The notes: generated by a model not told the origin, from the sequence alone. A stretch of DNA of 50,447 nt from an uncultured Pseudomonadota bacterium (GCA_937996755.1 CALKUS010000156.1:1-50447), one strand, 5' to 3'. Positions 16,775 through 26,195 are shown, counted from the stretch's first letter. Numbers and translations: made by a program.

Positions 16775-18211
16775 ATGGATGTGAATCCCGCGCACTCGGG
16801 CTTCCGCGACGCACTCGATCTCGAAGCGATCGGGCGTCGACTCGCATCGCGAGCGCACGCGCTCGGCCTGGCGGTGACGCGCGCCAACGGGTCGCGCGTG
16901 CCCATCGCGATCGGCGCCGTGCCGCTCGTGGTCGACGATACGGACATCGCCGCGCGCGCAGCGACCGCCGCTCGCCTCGTGCGCGCGACCGCAAAAGCGG
17001 CTCGCTGGCGGCTCGCGTATCGCCGCGACGAAGTGTTCGCCGCGCTCGGCCCGGCCGAGCGGCGGCTCGTCGACGCCACGCACGATCGCCTGACGCGGCT
17101 CGCCGTCGCGCGCGTCGATTTCATCGGCAGCGACCCGCTCCACGCGCTCGAAGTCAACTCGACGATCCCGGCGATGCAGGGCTATTCCGACATCGCCGCT
17201 GCCGCGTGGCTCGCGACGTTTGCCGGTGACGACGGTTCGCTCGCGCGCGCGAACGGGTCAAACAGCGATTCGCTGCTCGACGCACTCATCGAGCTGCACG
17301 ACCGCGAACGCGGCGGGTCGCCGCGCTCGATTGCGCTGCTCTGCCGCCGCGGCGACGCGCAATCCACCGAGCTCGCATGGATCCGCGACCGCTTCGCTGC
17401 GCGGGGCTTCGATACAAGCATCGTGCACCCCGACATGCTCGAGCGCGACGGCGCCTGGCTTCGCGTGGGCGACGAGCGCATCGACCTGGTCTACCGCCAC
17501 CTGTTCCTCAGTCGCCTCGACGAGAATCCTTCGCCCGCGCTCGAATCCGCGCTCGCGAACGTCGACGCCGGGACGCTCGTGCTGAATCCGCCGGCCCCCC
17601 ACCTCGAGATGAAGGACACGTTGGCGTTGCTCTCGCAGTCGACCGACGACGACGCGCTCGCCGATGCGCTCGGCCTCGACGCCGGCGAGCGCGCCGCGAT
17701 CGCCGCGCACGTGCCGTGGACGCGCCGGCTGTCGGAGCCGGCTGTGTCGATCGACGAGGTCGCGGCGGACCCTGACGCGTTCGTGCTCAAGCGCAGCTGG
17801 AGCTACGGCGGCAACGAGGTGTTCGTCGGCGCCGCGCGCGACGGCGCCGGCTTCCGCGAATCGCTCGCGCGCACGTTCCCGCACGCCTCGACCTGGCCCG
17901 CGCTCGTGCACGCGGCCGCAGCGGACACCGCGCGCGGCGGCTTCGTGGTGCAGCGGGCCGTGCCGATCGTGCGCGCGCCACAGTGGCTCTGCACGCCGGA
18001 CGCCGTGCGCCGCGCGCTCGTCGCGACCGACTACGCGGCGTACGCGTCGCTCGGCGCATCACCCGCATGGTCCGGCGTCGCGCGCGCCGCGACGAGCGAG
18101 ATCGTCAACATCGTGCGCGGGGGTGCCGTCGTGCCCGTGCTGCGGCGCTCGGTCGCGCTGCGCGTGGTCGCCGGGCCGGCGGCCGAGCTGCTGCGCTACG
18201 CGGTGGCCTGA
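16775..18211 (+). CDS. ATP-grasp-like ligase of unknown substrate
   Basis: A 478-residue soluble protein that I cannot assign to a named enzyme. Residues about 100-140 read RVDFIGSDPLHALEVNSTIPAMQGYSD, resembling the acidic Mg/ATP segment of ATP-grasp enzymes with circularly permuted order (glutathionylspermidine-synthase-like). Later FVLKRSWSYGGNEVFVG (about 330) resembles the ATP-binding Lys and glycine-rich loop. A peptide or amide ligase is therefore inferred. It sits about 100 bp downstream of the ars operon and upstream of metal-efflux genes. ATG 16775 was chosen because residues before it are arginine-rich shadow-frame sequence; no strong ribosome site is seen. Confidence 0.55.
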   Translation: MDVNPAHSGFRDALDLEAIGRRLASRAHALGLAVTRANGSRVPIAIGAVPLVVDDTDIAARAATAARLVRATAKAARWRLAYRRDEVFAALGPAERRLVDATHDRLTRLAVARVDFIGSDPLHALEVNSTIPAMQGYSDIAAAAWLATFAGDDGSLARANGSNSDSLLDALIELHDRERGGSPRSIALLCRRGDAQSTELAWIRDRFAARGFDTSIVHPDMLERDGAWLRVGDERIDLVYRHLFLSRLDENPSPALESALANVDAGTLVLNPPAPHLEMKDTLALLSQSTDDDALADALGLDAGERAAIAAHVPWTRRLSEPAVSIDEVAADPDAFVLKRSWSYGGNEVFVGAARDGAGFRESLARTFPHASTWPALVHAAAADTARGGFVVQRAVPIVRAPQWLCTPDAVRRALVATDYAAYASLGASPAWSGVARAATSEIVNIVRGGAVVPVLRRSVALRVVAGPAAELLRYAVA

Positions 18212-18502
18212 TGCTTCAGGCGGTGGCGCGGAACGGCCAGAGGAGCGCGCCGCGAGCATCATCGCGCAGCTCGCGATATTGATCGCCATGACGATCGCGA
18301 GCACGCGCCGCTGGCCCCGCTAGAGCCGCTGGACTTCGATCGGCTTGCCACAGCAGGCGTCGGACTTCACGGTTCCTGAACGAACGGATGCGCCGTGTCG
18401 GTGCGAAGAGCGTATAGCGTTGCAGGAGCCGGGTCGTGCGCCGGGTCGTTGCGGCGATCGGGGCTTCCGGGCTCCGGCATGTGCCGCTAGACTCGGCGCC
18501 CC
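18212..18502 (+). promoter_or_regulatory. 291-bp gap with candidate promoter for the czc-type operon
   Basis: No credible gene is seen here. Near its end TAGACT (18488-18493) is a good -10 candidate, only 9 nt before the GTG start at 18503; the matching -35 region (TTCCGG, 18465-18470) is poor, as in activator-dependent promoters. On the minus strand a short frame ending at 18320 encodes a Cys-Cys tail (SDACCGKPIEVQRL), but no convincing start or length supports a gene. Confidence 0.4.
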
Positions 18503-18877
18503 GTGAACGACTCGACACCCAACAGCCTCCTGCAGAGCTTGCGCAACATGCGCTGGCTTGCGTCGGTGTTGCTCGTGGCGTTCCTGCTGGGCGGCCTGGT
18601 GTCAGGTGCGTGCGCGAAGGAGCTGCCCGCCGCATCGCACGCGGACGGCGCTACGTACACGCCGTCGCACGACGGCGCCGCGTCGCTCCACGACGGCGAC
18701 CAGTTGCCTGCGGCGAAGCACGGCTGTTGCGCGCACTGCGGTTGCCACCAGGTGTCGCTCGTGCAGTTGAGCTTCCTGCCGTCCAGTGCTCTGCCCACGT
18801 CGGCCCCTGTGCAGGCCTTGTCGTCGTTGCCGCGAGTCGAGCGGCTCGAAGAGAACTTCCGCCCTCCGATCGCCTGA
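18503..18877 (+). CDS. CopL/CzcI-like small periplasmic metal-binding protein
   Basis: A 124-residue precursor starting at GTG. A signal sequence (LASVLLVAFLLGGLVSGACA, about residues 19-38) is followed by a His-rich stretch, a compact HGCCAHCGCHQ cluster (about residues 74-84), and a C-terminal ENFRPPIA tail. This layout, including the RPP(I) tail, is that of CopL/CzcI-type peptides that precede metal-efflux operons. It is 61 bp upstream of the czcC-like gene and probably co-transcribed with the pump. Metal binding and a sensing or buffering role are inferred. A second peptide of the same design heads the copper TolC operon (30031-30408). Confidence 0.7.
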   Translation: MNDSTPNSLLQSLRNMRWLASVLLVAFLLGGLVSGACAKELPAASHADGATYTPSHDGAASLHDGDQLPAAKHGCCAHCGCHQVSLVQLSFLPSSALPTSAPVQALSSLPRVERLEENFRPPIA

Positions 18878-18938
18878 CGCGTTCCTGCGTTGGCGGCGGC
18901 CCACTGGCCGCCCGTTCGATCCATTCGAGGGTTTCTCC

Positions 18939-20216
18939 ATGTCCGTTCGCGTTCGCGGCGCATTGCTCGCCGCGTCGTTGTTGTTTACGTGCGCCGCCGG
19001 CGCAAGTCCGCCCGAGTCGTCCGCGGCTCCGGTCCAGGTCCGCGAGGCGCTGTCGGCCGCGTGGGAAGCGCATCCCGCATCGCGCGCCGCGCGTGCGACG
19101 GTGGCGGCTGCCCGCGCGCGCCTGGCGGCGGCGCGTCGTCCCGCGTACAACCCCGAGCTCGGGCTCGACGCCGACGACGAAGGCTCCGACGGCGATCGCA
19201 CAGCGACCGTCGGGTTGAGCCAGTCGTTCGAAACCGGCGGCAAGCGCCAGCGGCGCATTGCTGTCGCCGAGGCCGAGCTTGTGGCCGCGCGGCGCGAGGT
19301 AGAACAGAAGCGTGCCGAGTTCTCACGCGATTGGCTGCGCGCCTGGGCCAACTGGGACGCAGCGCAACGACAGGTTCGCGTCGGCGAAGAGCGCGTCGGA
19401 TTGTCGCAGCGATTCGCCACACTCGCCGAGCGCCAGCTCGGCGTCGGCGACATTTCTGCACTCGAGCGCGACCTGGCCGTGCTCTCGCGCGACGAGGCGC
19501 TCGCGGAGCAGGCGGGCCTGATCGTCGATGAGAGCGAAGCGCGCGAAGCGTTCCGGACGCTGGGCGGCGGGGACGCCGCCATCGCGACGTTGCCGATTCT
19601 CTCCGAACTGCCGTTGCCGCCCGCCGCAACGGACGTCGCGATCGAATCGCTCGCGGCGCTGCCGGAGTGGCGCGCCGCCGACGCGCGTGCCGACGCCGCC
19701 GAAGCGCGGATCGCGTCGGCGCAGGCCGCCCGGCGGCCCGATCCGACGTTCGGTGTTCGCGCGGGCCGCATCGATTTCGGCCCGAGCACGGGCAACGTCG
19801 TCGGCCTGAGCTTCAGCATGCCGATTTACATCCGCAACGACTACGCCGCCGAGGTGGCTGCGGCACGCGCGGAATCAGACGTGGCAGCGAGTGAGGCCGC
19901 GCGCGTCCGCCTCGAGCTCGAGGCGCGACTCGAGCGTGCGTCGCGGGTACACGCCGCCGTGCTTTCGGCAGCCGCGCAATGGCGCGCAAGCCGCGGCGGT
20001 GACGCGACGGCGCGCGCGGACCTGCTCGAGCGGCTGTGGCGCGCGGGCGAGCTGAGCACCGCCGATTTCCTGGTGCAGTTGCGGCAAGCGCTCGATACGG
20101 CCGTCGCCGGCGCGGCGCTCGATGGCCGCGTGTGGCAGGGCTGGATCGACTGGTTGTACGCGTCGGGGCGCCTCGACGAATGGATGGGTTTCGAAACTTC
20201 GGAGGAAGCGCGATGA
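18939..20216 (+). CDS. czcC: CzcC-like outer membrane channel of an RND metal pump
   Basis: A 425-residue exported protein: signal peptide MSVRVRGALLAASLLFTCAAGA, then two copies of the OEP (TolC-type) repeat with long Ala/Arg/Glu-rich helices. Motifs such as AARRPAYNPELGLDADDEG, GLSQSFETGGKRQRR and LSFSMPIYIRNDY are typical of CzcC. It would form the outer membrane duct for CzcBA. The 3' end overlaps czcB by ATGA (20213-20216). ATG 18939 lies directly before the signal peptide. Confidence 0.9.
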   Translation: MSVRVRGALLAASLLFTCAAGASPPESSAAPVQVREALSAAWEAHPASRAARATVAAARARLAAARRPAYNPELGLDADDEGSDGDRTATVGLSQSFETGGKRQRRIAVAEAELVAARREVEQKRAEFSRDWLRAWANWDAAQRQVRVGEERVGLSQRFATLAERQLGVGDISALERDLAVLSRDEALAEQAGLIVDESEAREAFRTLGGGDAAIATLPILSELPLPPAATDVAIESLAALPEWRAADARADAAEARIASAQAARRPDPTFGVRAGRIDFGPSTGNVVGLSFSMPIYIRNDYAAEVAAARAESDVAASEAARVRLELEARLERASRVHAAVLSAAAQWRASRGGDATARADLLERLWRAGELSTADFLVQLRQALDTAVAGAALDGRVWQGWIDWLYASGRLDEWMGFETSEEAR

Positions 20217-21346
20217 GCCGGCGAATGATCGAGATGTTGGTGCTGTCGCTGGCGCTCGCGCTTGCGCTTGGCGGTTGTTCGGGTCGCGAGGGTGATGCGG
20301 GCAAGGACGGTCACGCTGCGGAAGCGGAACACGGCGAGGGCGAGCACGAGGCAGGCGCTGCCGAGCTGCGCATGAACGATGCGGAGCTGAAGGCCGCTGG
20401 CGTGACGCTCGAAACGCTGGCGCCGGGCGCGATCGGCGAAGAGCTGCGCGCCCCCGGCGAAGTCGTGGACAACGCGTATGGCACGACGCTGATCACGCCG
20501 AGCGTCGAGGCGATCGTCGTGTCGCGACACGCGAAACTCGGCGACGAAGTGGCGGCAGGCGCGGCGCTCGTGACGCTGGCCAGTGCCGAGATCGCGGAGG
20601 CATACGGCGAGCAGGTGATCGCGGAGCAGGACCTCAAGCGCGTGCAGGCGCTCGGCCGCGAGGCCGTTTCGGCGCGGCGCTGGCAGGAAGCCGAAGTCGC
20701 AGCACAACAGGCGCGCGCCAAGGTGCGCACCTACACAGGCGCCGGGAGTGCGTCGTCGAACGGCGAGTTCACGCTGAATGCGCCGCACGCGGGCCGCATC
20801 ACCCAGGACGACTTCCTGGTCGGCGAGCGTGTCGAATCGGGACGGACGCTGTTCCGGCTGGTCGACGAATCGATCGTCTGGGTCGACGCGCGGTTGCCTT
20901 CGCTGATGGCGGGGCGCGTGCCCGTGGACAGTCCAGCGCAGGTCGTCGTCGGCGAAAAGCGCATCGCGGGCAAGGTCGTGCAGCGTGCGCACCGTACCGC
21001 CGAGGAGACTCGCAACACGCTTCTCCGCGTGGAGGTGCCGAACGAAGGCGACGTGCTCCACGCGGGCGACTACGTGGACGTATACGTCGATGCGCCGGGT
21101 GCGGGCGGAGAACTGCTGTCGGTGCCCACGGCCGCCATCGTGCAGATGTCGGGCGAAGCGAGCGTGTTCAGGCGCGACGCCGATGGCTCGATCGAACCGG
21201 TGGCGATCCGCGCCGGCGAGGTCGTCGGCGATCGCACGATCGTGCAGGACGGACTCGCGGCCGGCGACGCCATCGTCGCGACGGGCGCCTTCGACCTGAA
21301 GGCGCGAATCCTGAAGTCGCAGATGGGAGAGGGTCATGCGGACTGA
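20213..21346 (+). CDS. czcB: CzcB-like periplasmic adaptor (membrane fusion) lipoprotein
   Basis: A 377-residue lipoprotein with lipobox LALGGC (Cys22), a short His/Glu/Asp-rich segment (KDGHAAEAEHGEGEHEAG) that could bind Zn/Co/Cd, then the biotinyl-lipoyl halves (PGEVVDNAYG and LNAPHAGRITQ), a helical hairpin and a beta-barrel domain. It links the inner membrane CzcA to CzcC. Its start overlaps the czcC stop, and 30 bp separate it from czcA. Confidence 0.92.
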   Translation: MSRRMIEMLVLSLALALALGGCSGREGDAGKDGHAAEAEHGEGEHEAGAAELRMNDAELKAAGVTLETLAPGAIGEELRAPGEVVDNAYGTTLITPSVEAIVVSRHAKLGDEVAAGAALVTLASAEIAEAYGEQVIAEQDLKRVQALGREAVSARRWQEAEVAAQQARAKVRTYTGAGSASSNGEFTLNAPHAGRITQDDFLVGERVESGRTLFRLVDESIVWVDARLPSLMAGRVPVDSPAQVVVGEKRIAGKVVQRAHRTAEETRNTLLRVEVPNEGDVLHAGDYVDVYVDAPGAGGELLSVPTAAIVQMSGEASVFRRDADGSIEPVAIRAGEVVGDRTIVQDGLAAGDAIVATGAFDLKARILKSQMGEGHAD

Positions 21347-21376
21347 CCTCACCGCGGTCGATGGGGAGTCGTCGTC

Positions 21377-24300
21377 ATGCTGAATCGGCTAGTCGAACTC
21401 TCGTTGCGCTACAAGTTCCTCATCGTCATCGTGTTCGTCGTCGTCGTGTTCCTCGGCCTGCGTGCAGTACAGACGGTGCCGATCGATGCGTTCCCGGACG
21501 TTACCCCCGTGCAGGTGAACATCTACACGGAATCGCCGGGCCTCGCGGCCGAGGACGTCGAACAACTGCTCACCTTCCCGGTCGAGTCCGCGCTCGCCGG
21601 CCTGCCCAAGGTGCAGGAGATCCGGTCGGTGAGCCTGTTCGGACTTTCCTACGTTGCCGTCTATTTCGACGACGACATGGACGTCTATTTCGCGCGCCAG
21701 CTCGTCGGCGAGCGGCTGCAGGAAGTCGGCGACCGGCTGCCCGAAGGATACGGGCGCCCGAGCATGGGTCCGAACACGTCGGGGCTCGGACAGGTGATCT
21801 GGTACACGGTCGAGCGCGCGCCCGGTGTGACAGAAAGGCAGGTCAGCGACATGGACCTGCGCACGCTCCAGGACTGGCTCGTGCGGCTGATCCTGCGCAC
21901 GGCGCCAGGCGTGGACGACGTCACGTCCTGGGGCGGTGGCGAGCGCGAATTCCAGGTGCGTATCGATCCGCAGCGCCTCTACGCACGCGGGCTCGGTTTC
22001 CGGGACGTCATCGACGCTATCCCCGCGAACAACGGACAGGTCGGCGGCAACGTCATCGACGTCGGTCGCGAACAGTATCTCGTGCGCGGTCTCGGCCTGT
22101 TGAAGTCGGCAGACGACATCGGCGCGATCGTCCTGAAGGCCGAAGACGGCGTGCCGGTCTACCTGCGCGACGTGGCAACGATCGTCGAATCGCCGGCGCC
22201 CCGTTTTGGCGCCGTTACGCGCGACGGCAAGGAGGTCGTGCTCGGAATGGGTCTCGCACGGCTCGGCGAGAACGCCAAGGCGGTCGTCGAGTCGGTGAAG
22301 GGGAAGTTCGACGTCGTGCGCGCAGCATTGCCGAAGGGCGTGCAGCTCAGGACGATCTACGAGCGCACCGACCTCGTGAACGAGGCCGTGAAAACCGCGG
22401 TGCGGGCGTTGATCGAAGGGTCGATCCTCGTCGCCATCGTGCTGTTCCTCTTCCTTGGCGAGCTTCGATCCGCAGTGGTCGTGATCCTCGCCCTTCCGCT
22501 GGCGATGCTGATCGCTTTCATCGGAATGCAGCAGTTCGGGCTCTCGGCGAACCTGATGTCACTCGCCGGACTTGCGATCGGCATCGGCATGATGGTCGAT
22601 GGCGCGGTCGTAATGGTGGAAAATGCGTTCCGCACGATGGCGGAGCGCCGCGAACACGGCGAGCAGGTGGACCGTGTCGATGCAGTGCTGCACGCCGCGA
22701 AGGAAGTGGCGAACCCCATCGCGTTCGCGATCCTGATCATCATCGTCGTGTTCGTGCCGCTGTTCAGCCTGCAAGGGCTGGAAGGGAAAATGTTCAAGCC
22801 GATGGCGTTCAATATCAGCTTCGCGATGGCTGGCTCTCTGCTGCTCGCGCTGACGCTGGTGCCGGTTCTCGCGGCGATGATCCTGAAGCCCAAGCCCGAG
22901 CGTGACACCTGGATCGTGGCGCGAATCAAGCGCGCGTACGGCCCGCTGCTCGAGAAGGCGCTTGCACGCAAGAAGCTCGTTGTCGTCATCGCGTGCATCG
23001 CGCTGCTCGCGAGCCTCAGCTTGTATCCGTTCCTGGGCAAGGAGTTCATGCCGCAGCTGCAGGAGGGCTCGATCATGTGGCGAGCCGCCGCCATCCCCTC
23101 GACGTCGCTGGACGAGTCGATCGCCACCTCTCGGCGCATCTCGGACGCGTTCAGGAAATTCCCCGAAGTCGAAACCACGCTCGCCATGATCGGCCGCGCG
23201 GAAAAGGGCGAAACGGCCGACGTGAACTACATGGAGATCTACACGCCGCTCAAGCCGAAATCGGAATGGCGCGATGGCGTGACCATCGCGAGCCTCGAGG
23301 ACGAAATGCTCGAATCGCTCGAGAAGGTCGTACCGAACGTCGTACCCAGCTTCACGCAGCCGATCCAGATGCGTGTCGAGGAACTCATCTCGGGTGTTCG
23401 TGCGACGCTGGCGCTCAAGCTCTACGGCGAAGACCTCAAGCAACTCGATGCGCTCAGCGCGGGAATCAAGGAAGCGCTCGAAACGGTACCCGGCGTGGCC
23501 GACCTCTCCCTGGAGGCCAACCTGGGCAAGCCGCAGGTGCGCATCCAGGTGGACCGGCAGGAGGTGGCCCGACACGGCATGAATGCCGAGGATGTCCTGA
23601 CGATCGTTCGCAACGGTCTCGGCGGCGAGCCGGTGAGCGCGCTCCTCGATGGCGTGAAGCGATTCGACATCTCCGTGCGCCTCGACGGTGCCACGCGTGA
23701 TTCGCTTCAGGCGATCGGTCGCATTCCGCTGAAGACGGCGGACGGCGCGATCGTGCCGTTGTCCGAAATCGCGAAGATCGAGGTGGCCGAAGGCTACTCG
23801 TTCGTGCGGCGCGAGCAATTGCAGCGTTATGCCGTGATCCAGATGGACGTCCGCGGTCGCGACATCGACGGTTTCGTGAAGGACGCGAACGCGGCGATCG
23901 CGAAGTCGGTGAAGCTGCCGGCCGGCTACTGGACGGAATGGGGCGGCGCCTTCGAGAACCAGCAGCGTGCGTTGACGCGACTTGCCATCATCGTCCCCAT
24001 CACGATCTTCTTCATCTTCGTGCTGCTCTACACCGCGTTCAACTCGATCAAGTACGCCACGCTGATCCTTGCGAACGTGCCGTTCGCCACCATCGGCGGG
24101 CTGCTCGGGCTGTTCCTGACCGGGCAGTACCTGTCGGTGCCGTCTGCGATCGGGTTCATCGCCGTGTTCGGCGTCGCGATGCTGAACGGCATCGTGCTCG
24201 TGAGCTTCCTCAATGCACAGCGGCGCGCGGGTGCGCCGGTCCGGCGCGCCGTGATGATCGGAACTTCGTTGCGACTACGACCGGTGTTGATGACCGCGAG

Positions 24301-24511
24301 CGTGGCGATCCTCGGCCTAGTGCCGATGCTGTTCTCCTCCGGCGTCGGTGCCGAGACGCAGCGACCCCTCGCGACGGTGGTGGTGGGCGGACTGATCAGC
24401 TCCACGCTCCTGACCTTGATCCTGCTACCCGTGCTTTACGAGTGGATGGAGCTTCGCGCCGAAGAACGCGCGCGGCGCAATCCGCAGATTGCCGGCTGGG
24501 AGGAGCTGTAG
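21377..24511 (+). CDS. czcA: CzcA-family heavy-metal RND efflux pump
   Basis: A 1044-residue inner membrane proton/metal antiporter with the two-fold RND layout (12 helices, two large periplasmic domains). The HME signature in TM4 reads GIGMMVDGAVVMVEN: Asp408 and Glu415 line up with the residues used in C. metallidurans CzcA, but the position of Asp402 is Gly402. The DGA form points to divalent-cation or unassigned HME groups rather than the AAIV form of CusA. The stop TAG shares its last base with the GTG of the CDF gene. Substrates Zn/Co/Cd are inferred. Confidence 0.92.
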   Translation: MLNRLVELSLRYKFLIVIVFVVVVFLGLRAVQTVPIDAFPDVTPVQVNIYTESPGLAAEDVEQLLTFPVESALAGLPKVQEIRSVSLFGLSYVAVYFDDDMDVYFARQLVGERLQEVGDRLPEGYGRPSMGPNTSGLGQVIWYTVERAPGVTERQVSDMDLRTLQDWLVRLILRTAPGVDDVTSWGGGEREFQVRIDPQRLYARGLGFRDVIDAIPANNGQVGGNVIDVGREQYLVRGLGLLKSADDIGAIVLKAEDGVPVYLRDVATIVESPAPRFGAVTRDGKEVVLGMGLARLGENAKAVVESVKGKFDVVRAALPKGVQLRTIYERTDLVNEAVKTAVRALIEGSILVAIVLFLFLGELRSAVVVILALPLAMLIAFIGMQQFGLSANLMSLAGLAIGIGMMVDGAVVMVENAFRTMAERREHGEQVDRVDAVLHAAKEVANPIAFAILIIIVVFVPLFSLQGLEGKMFKPMAFNISFAMAGSLLLALTLVPVLAAMILKPKPERDTWIVARIKRAYGPLLEKALARKKLVVVIACIALLASLSLYPFLGKEFMPQLQEGSIMWRAAAIPSTSLDESIATSRRISDAFRKFPEVETTLAMIGRAEKGETADVNYMEIYTPLKPKSEWRDGVTIASLEDEMLESLEKVVPNVVPSFTQPIQMRVEELISGVRATLALKLYGEDLKQLDALSAGIKEALETVPGVADLSLEANLGKPQVRIQVDRQEVARHGMNAEDVLTIVRNGLGGEPVSALLDGVKRFDISVRLDGATRDSLQAIGRIPLKTADGAIVPLSEIAKIEVAEGYSFVRREQLQRYAVIQMDVRGRDIDGFVKDANAAIAKSVKLPAGYWTEWGGAFENQQRALTRLAIIVPITIFFIFVLLYTAFNSIKYATLILANVPFATIGGLLGLFLTGQYLSVPSAIGFIAVFGVAMLNGIVLVSFLNAQRRAGAPVRRAVMIGTSLRLRPVLMTASVAILGLVPMLFSSGVGAETQRPLATVVVGGLISSTLLTLILLPVLYEWMELRAEERARRNPQIAGWEEL

Positions 24512-25419
24512 TGGGCGCCGGGCACGACCACGGCATCGGTGAAGCGCAGCATGAGCGTCCGCTCTGGTGGGCGCTCGGGCTGACCTGCGTGTTCCTCGTC
24601 GCCGAGGTCGTGGCGGGCATCATCACGAACAGCCTCGCGCTGCTGTCGGACGCCGCGCACATGGGTACGGACGTGATGGGACTGGCGATCGCGCTCGTTG
24701 CCGTGCGCCTCAGTCGCCGTCCGCCCGACGCGAGACGCACGTTCGGCTACGCGCGCGTGGAGGCGCTCGGTGCGCTGGCGAACGCGGTGATGCTGTTCGC
24801 CGTTGCCGGTTACGTTCTGTGGGAGGCGATCCACCGCTTCCGCGCGCCGCCGCCGGTCGCATCGACCGGCATGCTCGTCGTCGCGGGCATCGGGCTCGCC
24901 GTCAACCTCGTGTCGATGCAACTGCTGCGTGCGGGAAGTGGTACCAGCCTCAACGTGAAGGGTGCGTACCTCGAGGTCTGGGGCGACATGCTCGGATCGA
25001 TCGGCGTGCTCGCCGCCGCGGCCGTCATCGCGTACACCGGCTGGCTCGTCGTCGACCCCATCCTCGCGGTTCTGATCGGGTTGTGGGTGCTGCCACGTAC
25101 GTGGGTGCTCGGTCGCTCGGCCGTGAACGTCCTGCTCGAAGGAACACCCGACGGCACGGACATCACGGAAGTCGAGGCTTGGGTGCGCGGCCACGCCGGC
25201 GTGCGCGAGGCGCACCAGGTGCACCTGTGGTCGGTAGGCTCGCGGCAGCGTGCGTTCACGGCGCACGTTGTCGTCGAGCCGGGCACGGACGCCGCAGCGC
25301 TCAGGCGCGTGATCGCCGCGGGCGCGAAGGAGCGCTGGCAGGTTGCGTCCGCGACCATTCAGGTCGAGGATTCCATCTGTGTGGTTCCCGCTACCGGTCA
25401 CGAGGCCCATGATCACTGA
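24511..25419 (+). CDS. czcD: CDF-family cation exporter (CzcD/ZitB-like)
   Basis: A 302-residue inner membrane protein with six helices and His-rich ends (GHDHGIGEAQHE at the N terminus, GHEAHDH at the C terminus). The TM2 site has His50 and Asp54 (SDAAHMGTD); in TM5 the usual HxxxD reads Glu155 and Asp159 (LEVWGD). A C-terminal cytoplasmic domain (residues about 205-290) has VHLWSVG. It exports Zn/Cd/Co to the periplasm, where CzcCBA could take over. The GTG start overlaps the czcA stop by one base, so the gene ends the czc operon. Confidence 0.9.
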   Translation: MGAGHDHGIGEAQHERPLWWALGLTCVFLVAEVVAGIITNSLALLSDAAHMGTDVMGLAIALVAVRLSRRPPDARRTFGYARVEALGALANAVMLFAVAGYVLWEAIHRFRAPPPVASTGMLVVAGIGLAVNLVSMQLLRAGSGTSLNVKGAYLEVWGDMLGSIGVLAAAAVIAYTGWLVVDPILAVLIGLWVLPRTWVLGRSAVNVLLEGTPDGTDITEVEAWVRGHAGVREAHQVHLWSVGSRQRAFTAHVVVEPGTDAAALRRVIAAGAKERWQVASATIQVEDSICVVPATGHEAHDH

Positions 25420-25440
25420 TCGGGCAGGAAGGTAGCGCGC

Positions 25441-26124
25441 GTGCCGTGGCGGGGCGAGCTGGCATTCGGCGACGCGTGGATCGCGTTCCGCGGCGCGTCG
25501 CACGACAACCGTGAGCACGCGCACGCGGCGGTGCAGGTGGTCGCGGGCGATGCGGTCTTGCTGCACGACGCGGCCGGCGCGACGCATCGCGGCGCTGCGT
25601 GGCTCGTGCCGTCCGGCGTGCGCCACCGGCTCGAGCCGTGCGCGCGGCTCGCGCTGCTGCTCGTTGAGCCGGGCTCGCACTTCGCGCGAGCGCTGCAGCG
25701 CTCGCCGGTGGGCGGCATCGTCGCGGCGCCCGACGCGGCGACCGCGATGCTGGACGACGGGCCGCTGTCGTCCGGCGTCGCGCGCTTCGCCGACGCGCTC
25801 GGCGCGCTAGCGCACGACGGCGACGAGCGGCTCGCGCTCGCGCTCGACGCGATGGCGCGCGGCGAAGGCGTGGAAGCGGCGGCGCGTCGCGCGACGTTGT
25901 CGCCGTCGCGGCTGCGCGAGCTCGCGAAGCGCGAGCTCGGCGTACCGCTCGCCAGGGTCGTGGTCTGGCGCAAGGTGCGGCTCGCGTGCCGCGCGATGCA
26001 GGCCGGCGCGAGCCTTGCCGAGGCAGCCGCCGACGCGGGCTTCGCCGACCAGGCGCACCTGACGCGCACCATGGCGGCGGTGATCGGCCTGACCCCGGGC
26101 GAGGCGCTCGCGGCCGCGCGCTGA
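25441..26124 (+). CDS. AraC-family transcriptional regulator with cupin-like N-terminus
   Basis: A 227-residue regulator. Residues 1-90 are a cupin-like sensor (GASHDNREHAHAAVQVVAGDAVLLHDAAG with histidines); residues about 130-227 form the double AraC HTH (ARRATLSPSRLRELAKRELGVPL and LAEAAADAGFADQAHLTRTMAAVIGLTPGEAL). The GTG start at 25441 has an AGGAAGG site about 9 nt upstream. It is 21 bp after czcD and 71 bp before the DUF3703 gene, suggesting it is expressed with one or both. The ligand is unknown. Confidence 0.8.
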   Translation: MPWRGELAFGDAWIAFRGASHDNREHAHAAVQVVAGDAVLLHDAAGATHRGAAWLVPSGVRHRLEPCARLALLLVEPGSHFARALQRSPVGGIVAAPDAATAMLDDGPLSSGVARFADALGALAHDGDERLALALDAMARGEGVEAAARRATLSPSRLRELAKRELGVPLARVVVWRKVRLACRAMQAGASLAEAAADAGFADQAHLTRTMAAVIGLTPGEALAAAR

Positions 26125-26195
26125 ACCGGCGAAATCTTCAATACCGGGATCGGGCGCGACGACATGCTGCGCGCCACCGAACCCGGAGATCTGCC

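Noticed and set aside
18059..18304. Minus-strand frame with a hydrophobic start (MLAIVMAINIASCAMM)
   Set aside because: It runs antisense into the ATP-grasp gene and ends without a plausible domain; no promoter or ribosome site.
18320..18367. Possible 16-residue minus-strand peptide with Cys-Cys (KSDACCGKPIEVQRL)
   Set aside because: Only a GTG and no convincing ribosome site or homologue; too short to support, though noted near metal genes.
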